Source: an uncultured bacterium
Lineage (GTDB): Bacteria > Cyanobacteriota > Vampirovibrionia > Gastranaerophilales > Gastranaerophilaceae
DNA: 39,852 nucleotides
Direction of reading: 5' to 3'
Assembly (NCBI GenBank): GCA_902792085.1
Contig: CADAYE010000010.1
Span: 1-39,852 of the forward strand
In this document: piece by piece, positions 8,872-17,046 of the stretch
Numbering within the stretch: the stretch's first letter is position 1
Layout: every line of letters starts with the position of its first letter
Translations under genes and position numbers: made by a program
The notes under the pieces: model-generated
Databases searched by the model: none
What the model saw: the letters and a program-made list of their open reading frames with translations, nothing else
What the model was told of the DNA's origin: nothing

Positions 8872-8881
8872 GGATAATAAA

Positions 8882-9496
8882 GTGAAAAAAAGTATTATTG
8901 TACTTGTAATATTATTTATAATTTATTCAATTATTGTAAACACCTGTCCCGTTGTTACTCAATGGGACAGAAGCGTTATATTATCCGTTCAGGAATTATT
9001 AAAAAATCTGCCTGTTACCATACCTGATATGGCAGGTTCGTGGTTTTACAACATTTGTTTGTATCTTCCGCTTATTATTGGCGGAATTTATTTTTTCAAA
9101 AAATATCTGCTGATAGATTTGGTAATTTTTGTATCATCTCCGATGATTGCATACTGTTTTAATAAAATATTAAAAAATATAGTCCAAAGACCAAGACCTC
9201 CCGTTGAAATGCAATTATTTGTCAATAAACCGTCATTCAGTTTTGTATCGAATCACACTTTTATTACGGCAACTCTCTACGGGCTTGTTATATATTACCT
9301 TGTCAAATATTGTAAAAATAAAATTTTAAAAATCTCAGGGGTAAGTTTTGCGATATTATGGATGGTATTTGAAGGTTTCAGCAGAATTTGGTTAGGGGTA
9401 CATAATCCGACTGATGTTATCGGAGGGTATTTACTTGCATTAGTATTTATTTTGATTTATATAAAACTGATAAGACTTATCGGGGGCAAATGTTAA
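8882..9496 (+). CDS. PAP2-family lipid phosphatase (integral membrane)
   Basis: The protein (about 204 residues) has the three-part PAP2 phosphatase signature: KNIVQRPRP (KX6RP), a central SFVSNHTF with Asn in place of the usual Gly of SGH, and SRIWLGVHNPTD (SRX5HX3D). It has about five or six membrane-spanning stretches. PAP2 enzymes dephosphorylate phosphatidic acid, phosphatidylglycerophosphate or undecaprenyl diphosphate. I place the start at the GTG at 8882 because AAGGA at 8870-8874 has ideal spacing. The longer frame from ATG 8831 overlaps the upstream gene by 41 bases and lacks a clear ribosome site. The next gene begins directly after its stop. Confidence 0.85.
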   Translation: MKKSIIVLVILFIIYSIIVNTCPVVTQWDRSVILSVQELLKNLPVTIPDMAGSWFYNICLYLPLIIGGIYFFKKYLLIDLVIFVSSPMIAYCFNKILKNIVQRPRPPVEMQLFVNKPSFSFVSNHTFITATLYGLVIYYLVKYCKNKILKISGVSFAILWMVFEGFSRIWLGVHNPTDVIGGYLLALVFILIYIKLIRLIGGKC

Positions 9497-10354
9497 ATGA
9501 AAAATGCTCTTGTCGTTTTCAATTATAATGCAGGCCGCAAAAAAGCAATTCTATACAAAAAAATAATACATAAATTTCTGCTAAAAAGATGCAGTTTGTT
9601 CAAGTTTGTATCTATAGACGAACTTGATAACACTGATTTAAACGGATATGACACTATTTTTGCGGTTGGTGGTGACGGAACGGTTAATAAAGTGGCAAGA
9701 ATAATCGCAGGAACGGATAAGATTCTTGCGATTATTCCAAGCGGTACTGCAAATTTGCTTTCTGCAAAATTAGGTATTCCGACAAGTCTGAAAAAAGCAC
9801 TAAAAATCATTGATAAAAATAATATCAAAAAAATTGATGCTCTTAATATAAATAATTTTCCGTCTTTTTTACGATGCGGATTTGGCTATGATTCTGATAT
9901 AATCTGCAAAACACCTCAGTCAATCAAAAATGATTTCGGTTATTTTGCATATTTTTTAGCGGGTATAATTTTTGCATTAAAACTTAATATCAGAACTTAC
10001 GATATCAATTTTGACGGCAAAAATATCAAAATAAAAGCAAGTTGTATAATTGTTTCAAATTCGGCAAATATGTACAGAAATTGGGTTTCTGTCGGAAGAA
10101 AAAATGAACTTGATGACGGGCTAATGGATGTTTTTGTTCTCAGTACCAAAAATCCCGTTTCATTCTTTATTGAATTTCTGAAAATCCTTTTGAATATAAA
10201 ATTTAATACTAAAAAAACTAAATATTTTAAGACAAATAAATTAATGATAAAAAATAACTGGATTGCCTGTCACATAGACGGAGAAAAAATGAAATTGAAA
10301 AACGACATAAATATTTCTGTCATCCCACAAATTTTAAATGTTTATTCAAAATAA
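9497..10354 (+). CDS. Diacylglycerol kinase-family lipid kinase
   Basis: The 285-residue protein has the diacylglycerol kinase catalytic fold. AVGGDGTVN (about residues 56-64) is the ATP-binding loop and IIPSGTANLLS (about 79-89) the second conserved block. A DDGLMDV segment and a C-terminal HIDGE motif are typical of the DgkB/YegS/BmrU group. These kinases phosphorylate diacylglycerol or related lipids at the inner leaflet. Together with the preceding PAP2 phosphatase it could interconvert a lipid alcohol and its phosphate. The ATG abuts the PAP2 stop with no gap, so translation is likely coupled. Its end overlaps the longest possible frame of the GH35 gene. Confidence 0.87.
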   Translation: MKNALVVFNYNAGRKKAILYKKIIHKFLLKRCSLFKFVSIDELDNTDLNGYDTIFAVGGDGTVNKVARIIAGTDKILAIIPSGTANLLSAKLGIPTSLKKALKIIDKNNIKKIDALNINNFPSFLRCGFGYDSDIICKTPQSIKNDFGYFAYFLAGIIFALKLNIRTYDINFDGKNIKIKASCIIVSNSANMYRNWVSVGRKNELDDGLMDVFVLSTKNPVSFFIEFLKILLNIKFNTKKTKYFKTNKLMIKNNWIACHIDGEKMKLKNDINISVIPQILNVYSK

Positions 10355-12824
10355 AATCAATATGTTTAACAATTTTGACGAAATAAGAAAAAATTGTAAA
10401 ATAGAAACAATGGAGATAACATTTGATAAATATTCCTTAATGGTTGACGGGAAACGCACTTTTATAAAAAGCGGGGCATTTCATTATTTTCGCACGCCCG
10501 GTGAAAAAATGGCACGTGACAGATTTTTTAAGATGAAAGCCTGCGGTTATAATACCGTTGATATTTATTTTAATTGGAATTACCACAGCCCAAAAGAAGG
10601 AGAATACGATTTTAGCGGCATAAAAGATGTAAGAAAAGTTTTGCAGGCATCAAAAGATGCCGGTTTGTTTGTAATCGCACGCCCCGGACCGTTTATCAAT
10701 GCAGAAGTAAATGCCGGCGGTCTGCCGTTTTGGCTTCTGCAAAAAGAAAGCGTAATTCCTCGCAATCGTATCGGAACCGAATACAAGTATTCGCCTGAGT
10801 ACATGAAATATATTGCACAATGGTATGATCAAATCATTCCGATAATAAATGAATTTGATAATGTAATTCTCTTTCAGATAGAAAACGAATACGCAACAGA
10901 CACCATGGAAGAAGATTACATACGTGAACTTTATAAAATGGCAAGAGAAAGAGGGGTAAAATGCCCGATATTTCATAATGACGCATATTTTTCAGGTCTA
11001 TGGGCAGACTGCGTTGATATTTACGCACTTGATTTATACCCTTACATTAATCCTAACCAAAACTGGAAACAGGACAATTACTGCTTTGACACATTAGATA
11101 ATGTAGAAGAAATATTCAGAAGCGCAAAAGAAGATTCCCCGCCATTTATTGCCGAAATGCAGTCAGGCTGGTTTGACAAATGGGACGGCAGCACATACGA
11201 AAAAATAAGAGAGAGTTTAGGGGACGAACATATAAATATAATGACTAAAACTGCACTCTCGCAAGGAGTAACACTGTTTAACCATTATTTAGCAGTCGGG
11301 GGCACAAATTGGAGCAATTTAGCCTGCGATGAGGTTTATACAAGTTATGAATTTTGCGCCCCGATAGATGAATTTGGAATTATAAGAGCAAATGGACTAA
11401 AATCCAAAGAGATAAATTATTTTCTCGATTCATTTGATTTTACAATGACTGAGCCAAAAGATTTTGAATTTTCGCAGGATAATATATATGCAAAAATGCG
11501 CCACGATTTGACCAACAAATGTGACTGGCTGTTTTTGAGGAATATGAATGAACAAACAACAACTATTGACCTGCCAAACGGTAAAACGGTTAAAATAAAA
11601 CCTTATGACATGAAAATTTGTCCTGTTAATTTAAAATTAAAAGGGTGTGAGATTGAATTTTGCGACTGCGAAATTTTTGCGAGATTAAAAAATGATAAAG
11701 AAGATGCAATATTCTTTATTGCAGACAAAGATGCAAATATTTACCTGCCGGATGGAAATATTATATCAGGGAATAAAAAGGATTATGAGCATTTAACATT
11801 TGAAAAAGACGGGCAAAAAACTATTTTTGTATTTTTAACCAAAGAACTTTCTGACAAATCGTGGTTTTTTAAAGACAAAATTATATTTAACGCAGATTAT
11901 GTTTTGCCAAACGGCGCTATTGCATTAGAAAAGAATTCAGAAATTGCATACTTTGATCTGAAACACGGATTTTCCAAGAAAACTTATGTAGTAAATAATA
12001 TTCCAAACTATAAACCTCAAATTGCCCAAATTGATAGTGTTGAATTTTGTTCACCTGAAATTGATTACGGGTATGATTATTCGTCTTGGAAAAAAATATC
12101 AGGTAAAACAGATTCATTATCCTGCGGATTATATGATGAATTTGTGTGGTACAAAGCGCAAATCCCTGACAACCTGACGGATATAAACTTGAGCGCAAGA
12201 CATCTTTTTGCTGTTTATATTAATGGTAAAGAAGTTCTAACCCGTAATAGTTACAAGATTGAGAAATTGCAGGATATTCCTGAAACTATTTCAATTCCGC
12301 TTGATAAAAATATTTTGAATAAAAAAAACAACGAATTTACAATTCTTGTCCAAAATTTAGGGTTTGACAAAGGTTTCTCAGGCGATACAAATAACCCCAG
12401 AGGACTTGTCAGTTTTGAAACAATACCAAAAACAGATATTGAATTTTCTGTCTGCGAAAAATTATCTCTTGAACGAAACACAAAATATGAAAGTGAAAAT
12501 CCTTACCTGACAAAAATTACGGCATATTTTGACTGTGAACTACACAGTGACGAATTTTTTGCAAAGTATATTTCGTTTAAAGATTTTTACTGCAGACGAG
12601 CGACCATATTTTTAAACGGAATAAAAATCGGCAGATACATTAAAAGAACGCACGTTCAGGATAAATTTTACTTAATAAGTGAATTTTTAAAAACTCACAA
12701 CAAATTAGATATCGTAGTATGGGAAAAAGACAGAAATATAAAATCTCCATGGGGGTTTAAATCCGATATAAAAAATGTTAAAATATTAATAGGTACTCAA
12801 AAATTGTACAAAATTTTTAAATAG
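10338..12824 (+). CDS. GH35-family beta-galactosidase-like glycoside hydrolase
   Basis: Up to 828 residues. The N-terminal TIM-barrel is GH35-like: SGAFHYFRTP, GYNTVDIYFNWNYHSP, ARPGPFINAE, then IENEYA with the expected acid/base Glu184, and FIAEMQSGW with the expected nucleophile Glu273. The region after about residue 400 holds beta-sandwich domains as in other GH35 enzymes. The family releases terminal beta-galactose. No signal peptide is visible, so it is probably cytoplasmic. The start is uncertain: ATG codons at 10338, 10362 and 10410 are in frame and none has a good ribosome site. The one at 10410 best matches where GH35 proteins usually begin. Finding it at the end of a radical SAM-PAP2-lipid kinase operon is odd. 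It may process a galactose-containing lipid or glycan. Confidence 0.88.
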   Translation: MFIQNKINMFNNFDEIRKNCKIETMEITFDKYSLMVDGKRTFIKSGAFHYFRTPGEKMARDRFFKMKACGYNTVDIYFNWNYHSPKEGEYDFSGIKDVRKVLQASKDAGLFVIARPGPFINAEVNAGGLPFWLLQKESVIPRNRIGTEYKYSPEYMKYIAQWYDQIIPIINEFDNVILFQIENEYATDTMEEDYIRELYKMARERGVKCPIFHNDAYFSGLWADCVDIYALDLYPYINPNQNWKQDNYCFDTLDNVEEIFRSAKEDSPPFIAEMQSGWFDKWDGSTYEKIRESLGDEHINIMTKTALSQGVTLFNHYLAVGGTNWSNLACDEVYTSYEFCAPIDEFGIIRANGLKSKEINYFLDSFDFTMTEPKDFEFSQDNIYAKMRHDLTNKCDWLFLRNMNEQTTTIDLPNGKTVKIKPYDMKICPVNLKLKGCEIEFCDCEIFARLKNDKEDAIFFIADKDANIYLPDGNIISGNKKDYEHLTFEKDGQKTIFVFLTKELSDKSWFFKDKIIFNADYVLPNGAIALEKNSEIAYFDLKHGFSKKTYVVNNIPNYKPQIAQIDSVEFCSPEIDYGYDYSSWKKISGKTDSLSCGLYDEFVWYKAQIPDNLTDINLSARHLFAVYINGKEVLTRNSYKIEKLQDIPETISIPLDKNILNKKNNEFTILVQNLGFDKGFSGDTNNPRGLVSFETIPKTDIEFSVCEKLSLERNTKYESENPYLTKITAYFDCELHSDEFFAKYISFKDFYCRRATIFLNGIKIGRYIKRTHVQDKFYLISEFLKTHNKLDIVVWEKDRNIKSPWGFKSDIKNVKILIGTQKLYKIFK

Positions 12825-12835
12825 CGAGGTATGAA

Positions 12836-13201
12836 ATGGCTATTGTTCCCGAATTTTTAATTAAAAGAATTTATCAGAAAGGTTCATTAAAAAAAATTGA
12901 AAACGGAGCAATTTTGAATTTGAAAAACATTTTAGGCCCCGGAGTAATCAGCGGTTTTAATTATGTAAAAATCAATGAAATAATTTTTTCACCGGAGGAT
13001 GTAACATTCACAACAAACGGAATAGAATATAAAGGAACTGAAGTCAGCGAAGCAAACCCTGTTGTATTCAGACTCGGACAGGTCGGGACTTTGACTATGA
13101 CAGGTCAAGATTGCATTATTGAAGGTAAAAATACAATAACAATTGAGGCTTTAAATCCTGAAGCCGGAATTGTTCGGCTTAATGCGGAAGATAACATATA
13201 A
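12836..13201 (+). CDS. Small conserved beta-rich protein of unknown function
   Basis: The 121-residue protein starts MAIVPEFLIKRIYQKGSL, with GAGG at 12826-12829 before the ATG. It has no signal peptide, membrane segment or cysteine cluster (one Cys). It reads as alternating beta strands with a central LGPGVISGF loop. Short proteins with this PEFLIKR...KGSL opening seem familiar from automated annotation labelled hydroxymethylglutaryl-CoA reductase, but nothing here resembles that enzyme's catalytic domain, so I do not use the name. It lies 11 bases after the GH35 gene and is the last gene of that operon. The minus-strand gene converges on it with a 4-base gap. Confidence 0.7.
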   Translation: MAIVPEFLIKRIYQKGSLKKIENGAILNLKNILGPGVISGFNYVKINEIIFSPEDVTFTTNGIEYKGTEVSEANPVVFRLGQVGTLTMTGQDCIIEGKNTITIEALNPEAGIVRLNAEDNI

Positions 13202-13205
13202 CTTA

Positions 13206-14807
13206 TTATTTTTTATTTGCACTCATCTCTTTTCTCAAATCATCCGCCACTACACCCGCTCTGTTTAAAATAAAACCTGAGACAAACCCTAACATAAGTG
13301 ATTGTCCGCTTGATAAAAGTTTTGTCGCAGAGAAAAGTGTTGTTGCAACACCACCTATAATCGGAATACCTGATTTTAATAATATAGATTTTTTCTCATC
13401 GTGATTTTTTGCCTTGTCAAGTGCAGATACAATCATCCATGCCGAAAAAACCAAGGTTAGGACATCAGTCGGAGCAGAACCGATATCTAAATCTCTGAGT
13501 TTATCGTACAATTCTCCTGTTTCAAGATGAACCGAACGGTCAAAAGACTCAACCGATTTGCGGGCAAGATCCAAAGCCCCTGATTTTGATAATTCAAAAG
13601 GTGCTATGCGCCTGTATATATTTATCATATCATCAAGTTCACCCGTACCTTCTTCATTTATCATGGTTCGAATCATTCGTATATTAGTTTCTTTATCTTT
13701 TAACTGTGATGCACCCATACTCACATCTGAAGTTAATGTTGTCTTATGTTTTTCTAATTTATCAAGTTCATATAAAAAATTTTCTTTATTGACCGTTAAC
13801 GCTGATTTATCCTGAATGTACCATTCAAGTCGTCTTAAAATATCCGCCCCTTCGACATCTTCCTGAGGAATAATCGAATCTATGTTTTTAAGATAGTCAG
13901 AAATATATCTTGATTTTGCTTTCGGAGTGTAAGAAAGCGTATTTCTTGCAAAGGCAACTTGTTCGGCAAGTTTTGTTTTATTTAATTTGACCTGTTCAGC
14001 GGCAATAAAAGTCTGCCACATTTCTTTTCGTGTAAATTTATTTTCTTTTGTCCAAAAACCTTTGAATGACTCAGCCCAAAATCTTGAATACAATGAGGAT
14101 GTAGAATTTTTAATACTTTTATAACGAATCTGTTGTGTTGGTTGAGCAATAAACGAGTTAACAACAAGCTTTACACTCTCTCGGCAACTTTTGGCTTCTT
14201 TTATCATTTCTTCAAAACTCAGTTGCTTATCCTTATATGCATAGGTCTTATCTTTCATAGGATGTTTCAAAAGATATTCATCAAATTTGTCAAAAATATT
14301 ATACATTTTATCAAATTTTGTTTGAGTTTTTCTGTATGATTTTGAAACTGTATGTCTTGAAATATTTTCAAATAATTTAGAAATTGAGGAATGAATCCAT
14401 TTTGTTGGTTTTGTTTTATACATCAACTTCATAAACAGAATATCTTTCAAAGAAATTAAATTATTAAGACTTTCAGATTTACGAATAAATGAATCAATTT
14501 TCCTGGCGGTAAAATTATAAAAATTTTTTTTAGACTTTGAATCATCAAAAAATGATTTTTGATATTTCTTATCTGTGTAATTTTTTAAACGAACAAGAAC
14601 CTTTTTAGCATTTTTCTGAATCCCTTTTGATAACATCAAAAGAGACCCCATAGCTAAAATAAGCCCTACTACTCTTTCCTTGGATTGTTTTTTATTTAAA
14701 TAGGTAAAAGGATCCTTCAGCCACAAATATTTATTAGGCGAATATATGTGACTAAACGAATTTTGGGATGTATATGAGTGATTAGGTTGTATTGTTATAT
14801 CATACAT
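13206..14807 (-). CDS. Hypothetical membrane-associated helical protein
   Basis: I do not recognise this 533-residue protein. It has a short hydrophobic stretch near residues 45-62 (GLILAMGSLLML), a long charged helical middle rich in Lys, Glu and Ser, and two or three hydrophobic C-terminal segments (VLTLVFSAWMIVSAL near 440-460, then GIPIIGGVATTLF and LMLGFVSGFIL). There is no cleavable signal peptide and no cysteine-based metal site. It is the only gene on the minus strand before 33484. It is not in an operon and runs convergent to the GH35 operon. No clear ribosome binding site precedes its ATG. Its length and open frame make it a real gene. A lineage-specific membrane or envelope-organising role is possible. 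Confidence 0.7.
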   Translation of the reverse strand: MYDITIQPNHSYTSQNSFSHIYSPNKYLWLKDPFTYLNKKQSKERVVGLILAMGSLLMLSKGIQKNAKKVLVRLKNYTDKKYQKSFFDDSKSKKNFYNFTARKIDSFIRKSESLNNLISLKDILFMKLMYKTKPTKWIHSSISKLFENISRHTVSKSYRKTQTKFDKMYNIFDKFDEYLLKHPMKDKTYAYKDKQLSFEEMIKEAKSCRESVKLVVNSFIAQPTQQIRYKSIKNSTSSLYSRFWAESFKGFWTKENKFTRKEMWQTFIAAEQVKLNKTKLAEQVAFARNTLSYTPKAKSRYISDYLKNIDSIIPQEDVEGADILRRLEWYIQDKSALTVNKENFLYELDKLEKHKTTLTSDVSMGASQLKDKETNIRMIRTMINEEGTGELDDMINIYRRIAPFELSKSGALDLARKSVESFDRSVHLETGELYDKLRDLDIGSAPTDVLTLVFSAWMIVSALDKAKNHDEKKSILLKSGIPIIGGVATTLFSATKLLSSGQSLMLGFVSGFILNRAGVVADDLRKEMSANKK

Positions 14808-14990
14808 GAACTATAAATTTCGCTTTTTATTTTATGAAATATTAAACCCTAAAAAAATAAAATTTGATACACCTAATTCAAAATAACACAAAATTTAACA
14901 TAAATATTTTTTTTATTATATTTGTGCTAAACTTAAAAAAGAAAAGTTAATTCTAATTTGTAAGTAAGTTAAGATGTTTTGGGTCAATTT

Positions 14991-14996
14991 TATATA
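14991..14996 (+). promoter_or_regulatory. Possible -10 box for the phosphonate/LicD locus
   Basis: The 209-base divergent gap (14808-15016) must hold promoters for both directions. TTAAGA (14969-14974) and TATATA (14991-14996) with a 16-bp spacer form a weak forward candidate. A GGGA at 15009-15012 is the only ribosome-site candidate for the first LicD gene. I see no clear promoter for the minus-strand gene. The assignment is tentative because the whole gap is AT-rich. Confidence 0.25.
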
Positions 14997-15016
14997 CCCC
15001 GAAAAAATGGGATATT

Positions 15017-15928
15017 ATGAGTAAGAGCATATTTTCAAAAATATTTTCGATTGAAGATTACGAACAGACGCATAGGATTTTATATATTTTGGGAATAAAA
15101 ATTAAATTTCCCAAAAGCGAATACATACAGAAACAAAAAAATAATCCTTTTGAAAAATATAAAAAGAATAATATTGATATAACAACACTTCCGCCTGCGA
15201 CTGGACAAATAAGAGATATTCAACTTGCAAATTTGGAAATGCTAAAAGAACTTGATTTTGTATGTAAACAACATAATTTAAAATATTGGCTTGATTATGG
15301 TACCTTATTAGGAGCCGTCAGACATAAAGGTTTTATACCATGGGATGATGACATTGATACCGGAATGATGAGAGATGATTACGAAAAACTCTATGAAGTT
15401 TTTAACAAGACAACAAGAAACCCAAATATTAGCATCAAAGCATATTCTGACAGAAAACATAATGCGTTACTGAAAGTTTATTATAAAAAATGCGATTGTA
15501 TTTTTGCAGATATTTTTCCTTACGACTATACTCCCGACTTAACAACAAAAGAACAAATAAAGTTATCAAAAAAGCTAAAAAATTTTAATCGTAAATACTT
15601 AATAAACACAAAAACATTTGAAGATTTGGAACAAAGAATCAAGGAAAAGACTTCAGAAATATATAGTGGTGTAGGTAAAATGATTGCTTACGGTATAGAT
15701 TACGGACATACAATAAAAAATTGGTTTTTCCCATATGAAATGACATTCCCGCTTAAAGAACTGGAATTTGAAGGGTTTATGTTTCCTGTATTTAAAGATT
15801 ATGACAGATTTTTAACTCAATTATACGGGGATTACATGGCTTATCCGAATAAGTTTGGAATGGGACATACAATGTATCTTGATTTATCTGAAGAAGATAA
15901 AAAACACATAGCGGAGTTAATTAATTAA
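15017..15928 (+). CDS. LicD-family phosphotransferase 1
   Basis: This 303-residue protein has the LicD core near residues 90-122: YWLDYGTLLGAVRHKGFIPW then DDDIDTGMMRDDY, with the acidic metal-binding residues. LicD proteins transfer phosphocholine from CDP-choline, or comparable activated head groups, onto glycans. With a phosphonate pathway and a LicC/PntC-like cytidylyltransferase nearby, the likely donor is CMP-2-aminoethylphosphonate, though this is inference. The N-terminus has the motif ILYILGIKIKF (residues 21-31), which recurs in three later genes of the locus. There is no signal peptide, so action is probably at the cytoplasmic membrane face. The next LicD gene starts 1 base after the stop. 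Confidence 0.85.
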   Translation: MSKSIFSKIFSIEDYEQTHRILYILGIKIKFPKSEYIQKQKNNPFEKYKKNNIDITTLPPATGQIRDIQLANLEMLKELDFVCKQHNLKYWLDYGTLLGAVRHKGFIPWDDDIDTGMMRDDYEKLYEVFNKTTRNPNISIKAYSDRKHNALLKVYYKKCDCIFADIFPYDYTPDLTTKEQIKLSKKLKNFNRKYLINTKTFEDLEQRIKEKTSEIYSGVGKMIAYGIDYGHTIKNWFFPYEMTFPLKELEFEGFMFPVFKDYDRFLTQLYGDYMAYPNKFGMGHTMYLDLSEEDKKHIAELIN

Positions 15929-15929
15929 G

Positions 15930-17024
15930 ATGAGAGATATATTTATAGAACTTGATGATATAAAAAATTTCATATACGAAAGGCATAATGATGAAGAATC
16001 AGGAATTAGAAGTCAAAAAATTTTTGGTATAAAAACCGAATATGTCAAAGGTGACAGATATAGGGATTTAGCAAATCTGTTAGAATATATGAAACCTTAT
16101 ATCACAAACAATCCGGATGATTTGATTAAAGAATTCAGAATATTACAGAATAAAAAGCATTCATCCGCAAGCAAATACAAAACAAATTTTAAAAAAGTTC
16201 AAGAAATAATTGCCGATGCCGATATATCAAACATGCCGCAGTCAAGCGGTGAAATAAGAAATACACAATTAAAAATATTAGACTTTGCCAAAGAATTAAT
16301 TACGGATATTGAACAAAATACAGGATTAAAACCTATAATGGATGACGGAACTTTATTAGGAGCCGTCAGACATGGCGGTTTTATCCCTTGGGACGATGAT
16401 ATTGATTTTATTCTTATCCGAAAAGATTTTGAACAACTAAAGAAATATTTGAAAAATAAATACACATATATAGACACATCCGAATGGAATAGAAAATCAT
16501 TTAATAAACAAGCCATTAAGGTATTAGATAAATATCCTAATCAGGTTGTTTGCATGGATAAACCTACTGCGTTTAAGGTTTACAAAGGTACAGCAAAAGA
16601 TTTTGTTGTATGCGACTTTTTTGCAATGGACTGTTATAATACCTTTCACAATACCTTTACCTTACAACAATATGCAGATTTTATAAAAAAAGAAGTTCAT
16701 CAAAAACATAAGGTTAAAGATATTTTTGAAATATATCAAAGAGAATTTGACAAAAACAAGGATATTGTAAAAGACAGCGAAACATTACAGGCAGGAATAG
16801 ACAATTTTGACTTTTACGGATATACGATTAAAGGAATTCGACATAAAAGTCATATTTTCCCATTAATTAAAATGAAATTTGAAGATACAGAATTTTGGGC
16901 TCCTAACAATCCGCATGAGTATCTGAAAACTATTTACAATTTTTACAATAAAATTCCGCCAAATCTAAAAATTGCTAATCATCCACATTCGCAACTAAAC
17001 AAACAAAATAATAAGTTAAATTAA
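15930..17024 (+). CDS. LicD-family phosphotransferase 2
   Basis: The 364-residue protein has the core LicD motif MDDGTLLGAVRHGGFIPW, then DDDIDF, after a longer N-terminal region with helical segments. It is closely similar to the LicD protein at 20613: both share IEQNTGLKP before the core and a C-terminal KMKFEDTEF(W/Y)APNN...EYLKTIYNFY segment. The two are probably paralogues from duplication. It also has the IFGIKTEY motif at residues 31-38. It is expected to transfer an activated phospho- or phosphono-head group to a sugar. The start is 1 base after LicD 1. GGAG at 15913-15916 is a somewhat distant ribosome site. Confidence 0.85.
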   Translation: MRDIFIELDDIKNFIYERHNDEESGIRSQKIFGIKTEYVKGDRYRDLANLLEYMKPYITNNPDDLIKEFRILQNKKHSSASKYKTNFKKVQEIIADADISNMPQSSGEIRNTQLKILDFAKELITDIEQNTGLKPIMDDGTLLGAVRHGGFIPWDDDIDFILIRKDFEQLKKYLKNKYTYIDTSEWNRKSFNKQAIKVLDKYPNQVVCMDKPTAFKVYKGTAKDFVVCDFFAMDCYNTFHNTFTLQQYADFIKKEVHQKHKVKDIFEIYQREFDKNKDIVKDSETLQAGIDNFDFYGYTIKGIRHKSHIFPLIKMKFEDTEFWAPNNPHEYLKTIYNFYNKIPPNLKIANHPHSQLNKQNNKLN

Positions 17025-17046
17025 AATATGAAAGGAAATAAAATCA

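Noticed and set aside
8831..8881. Longer start (ATG 8831) for the PAP2 phosphatase
   Set aside because: It overlaps the radical SAM gene by 41 bases and lacks a ribosome site; GTG 8882 has AAGGA at ideal spacing and begins just before the first membrane helix.
12836..13201. Naming the 121-residue protein hydroxymethylglutaryl-CoA reductase
   Set aside because: The label is a vague memory of automated annotation; the protein is far too short and has no catalytic motifs of that enzyme.
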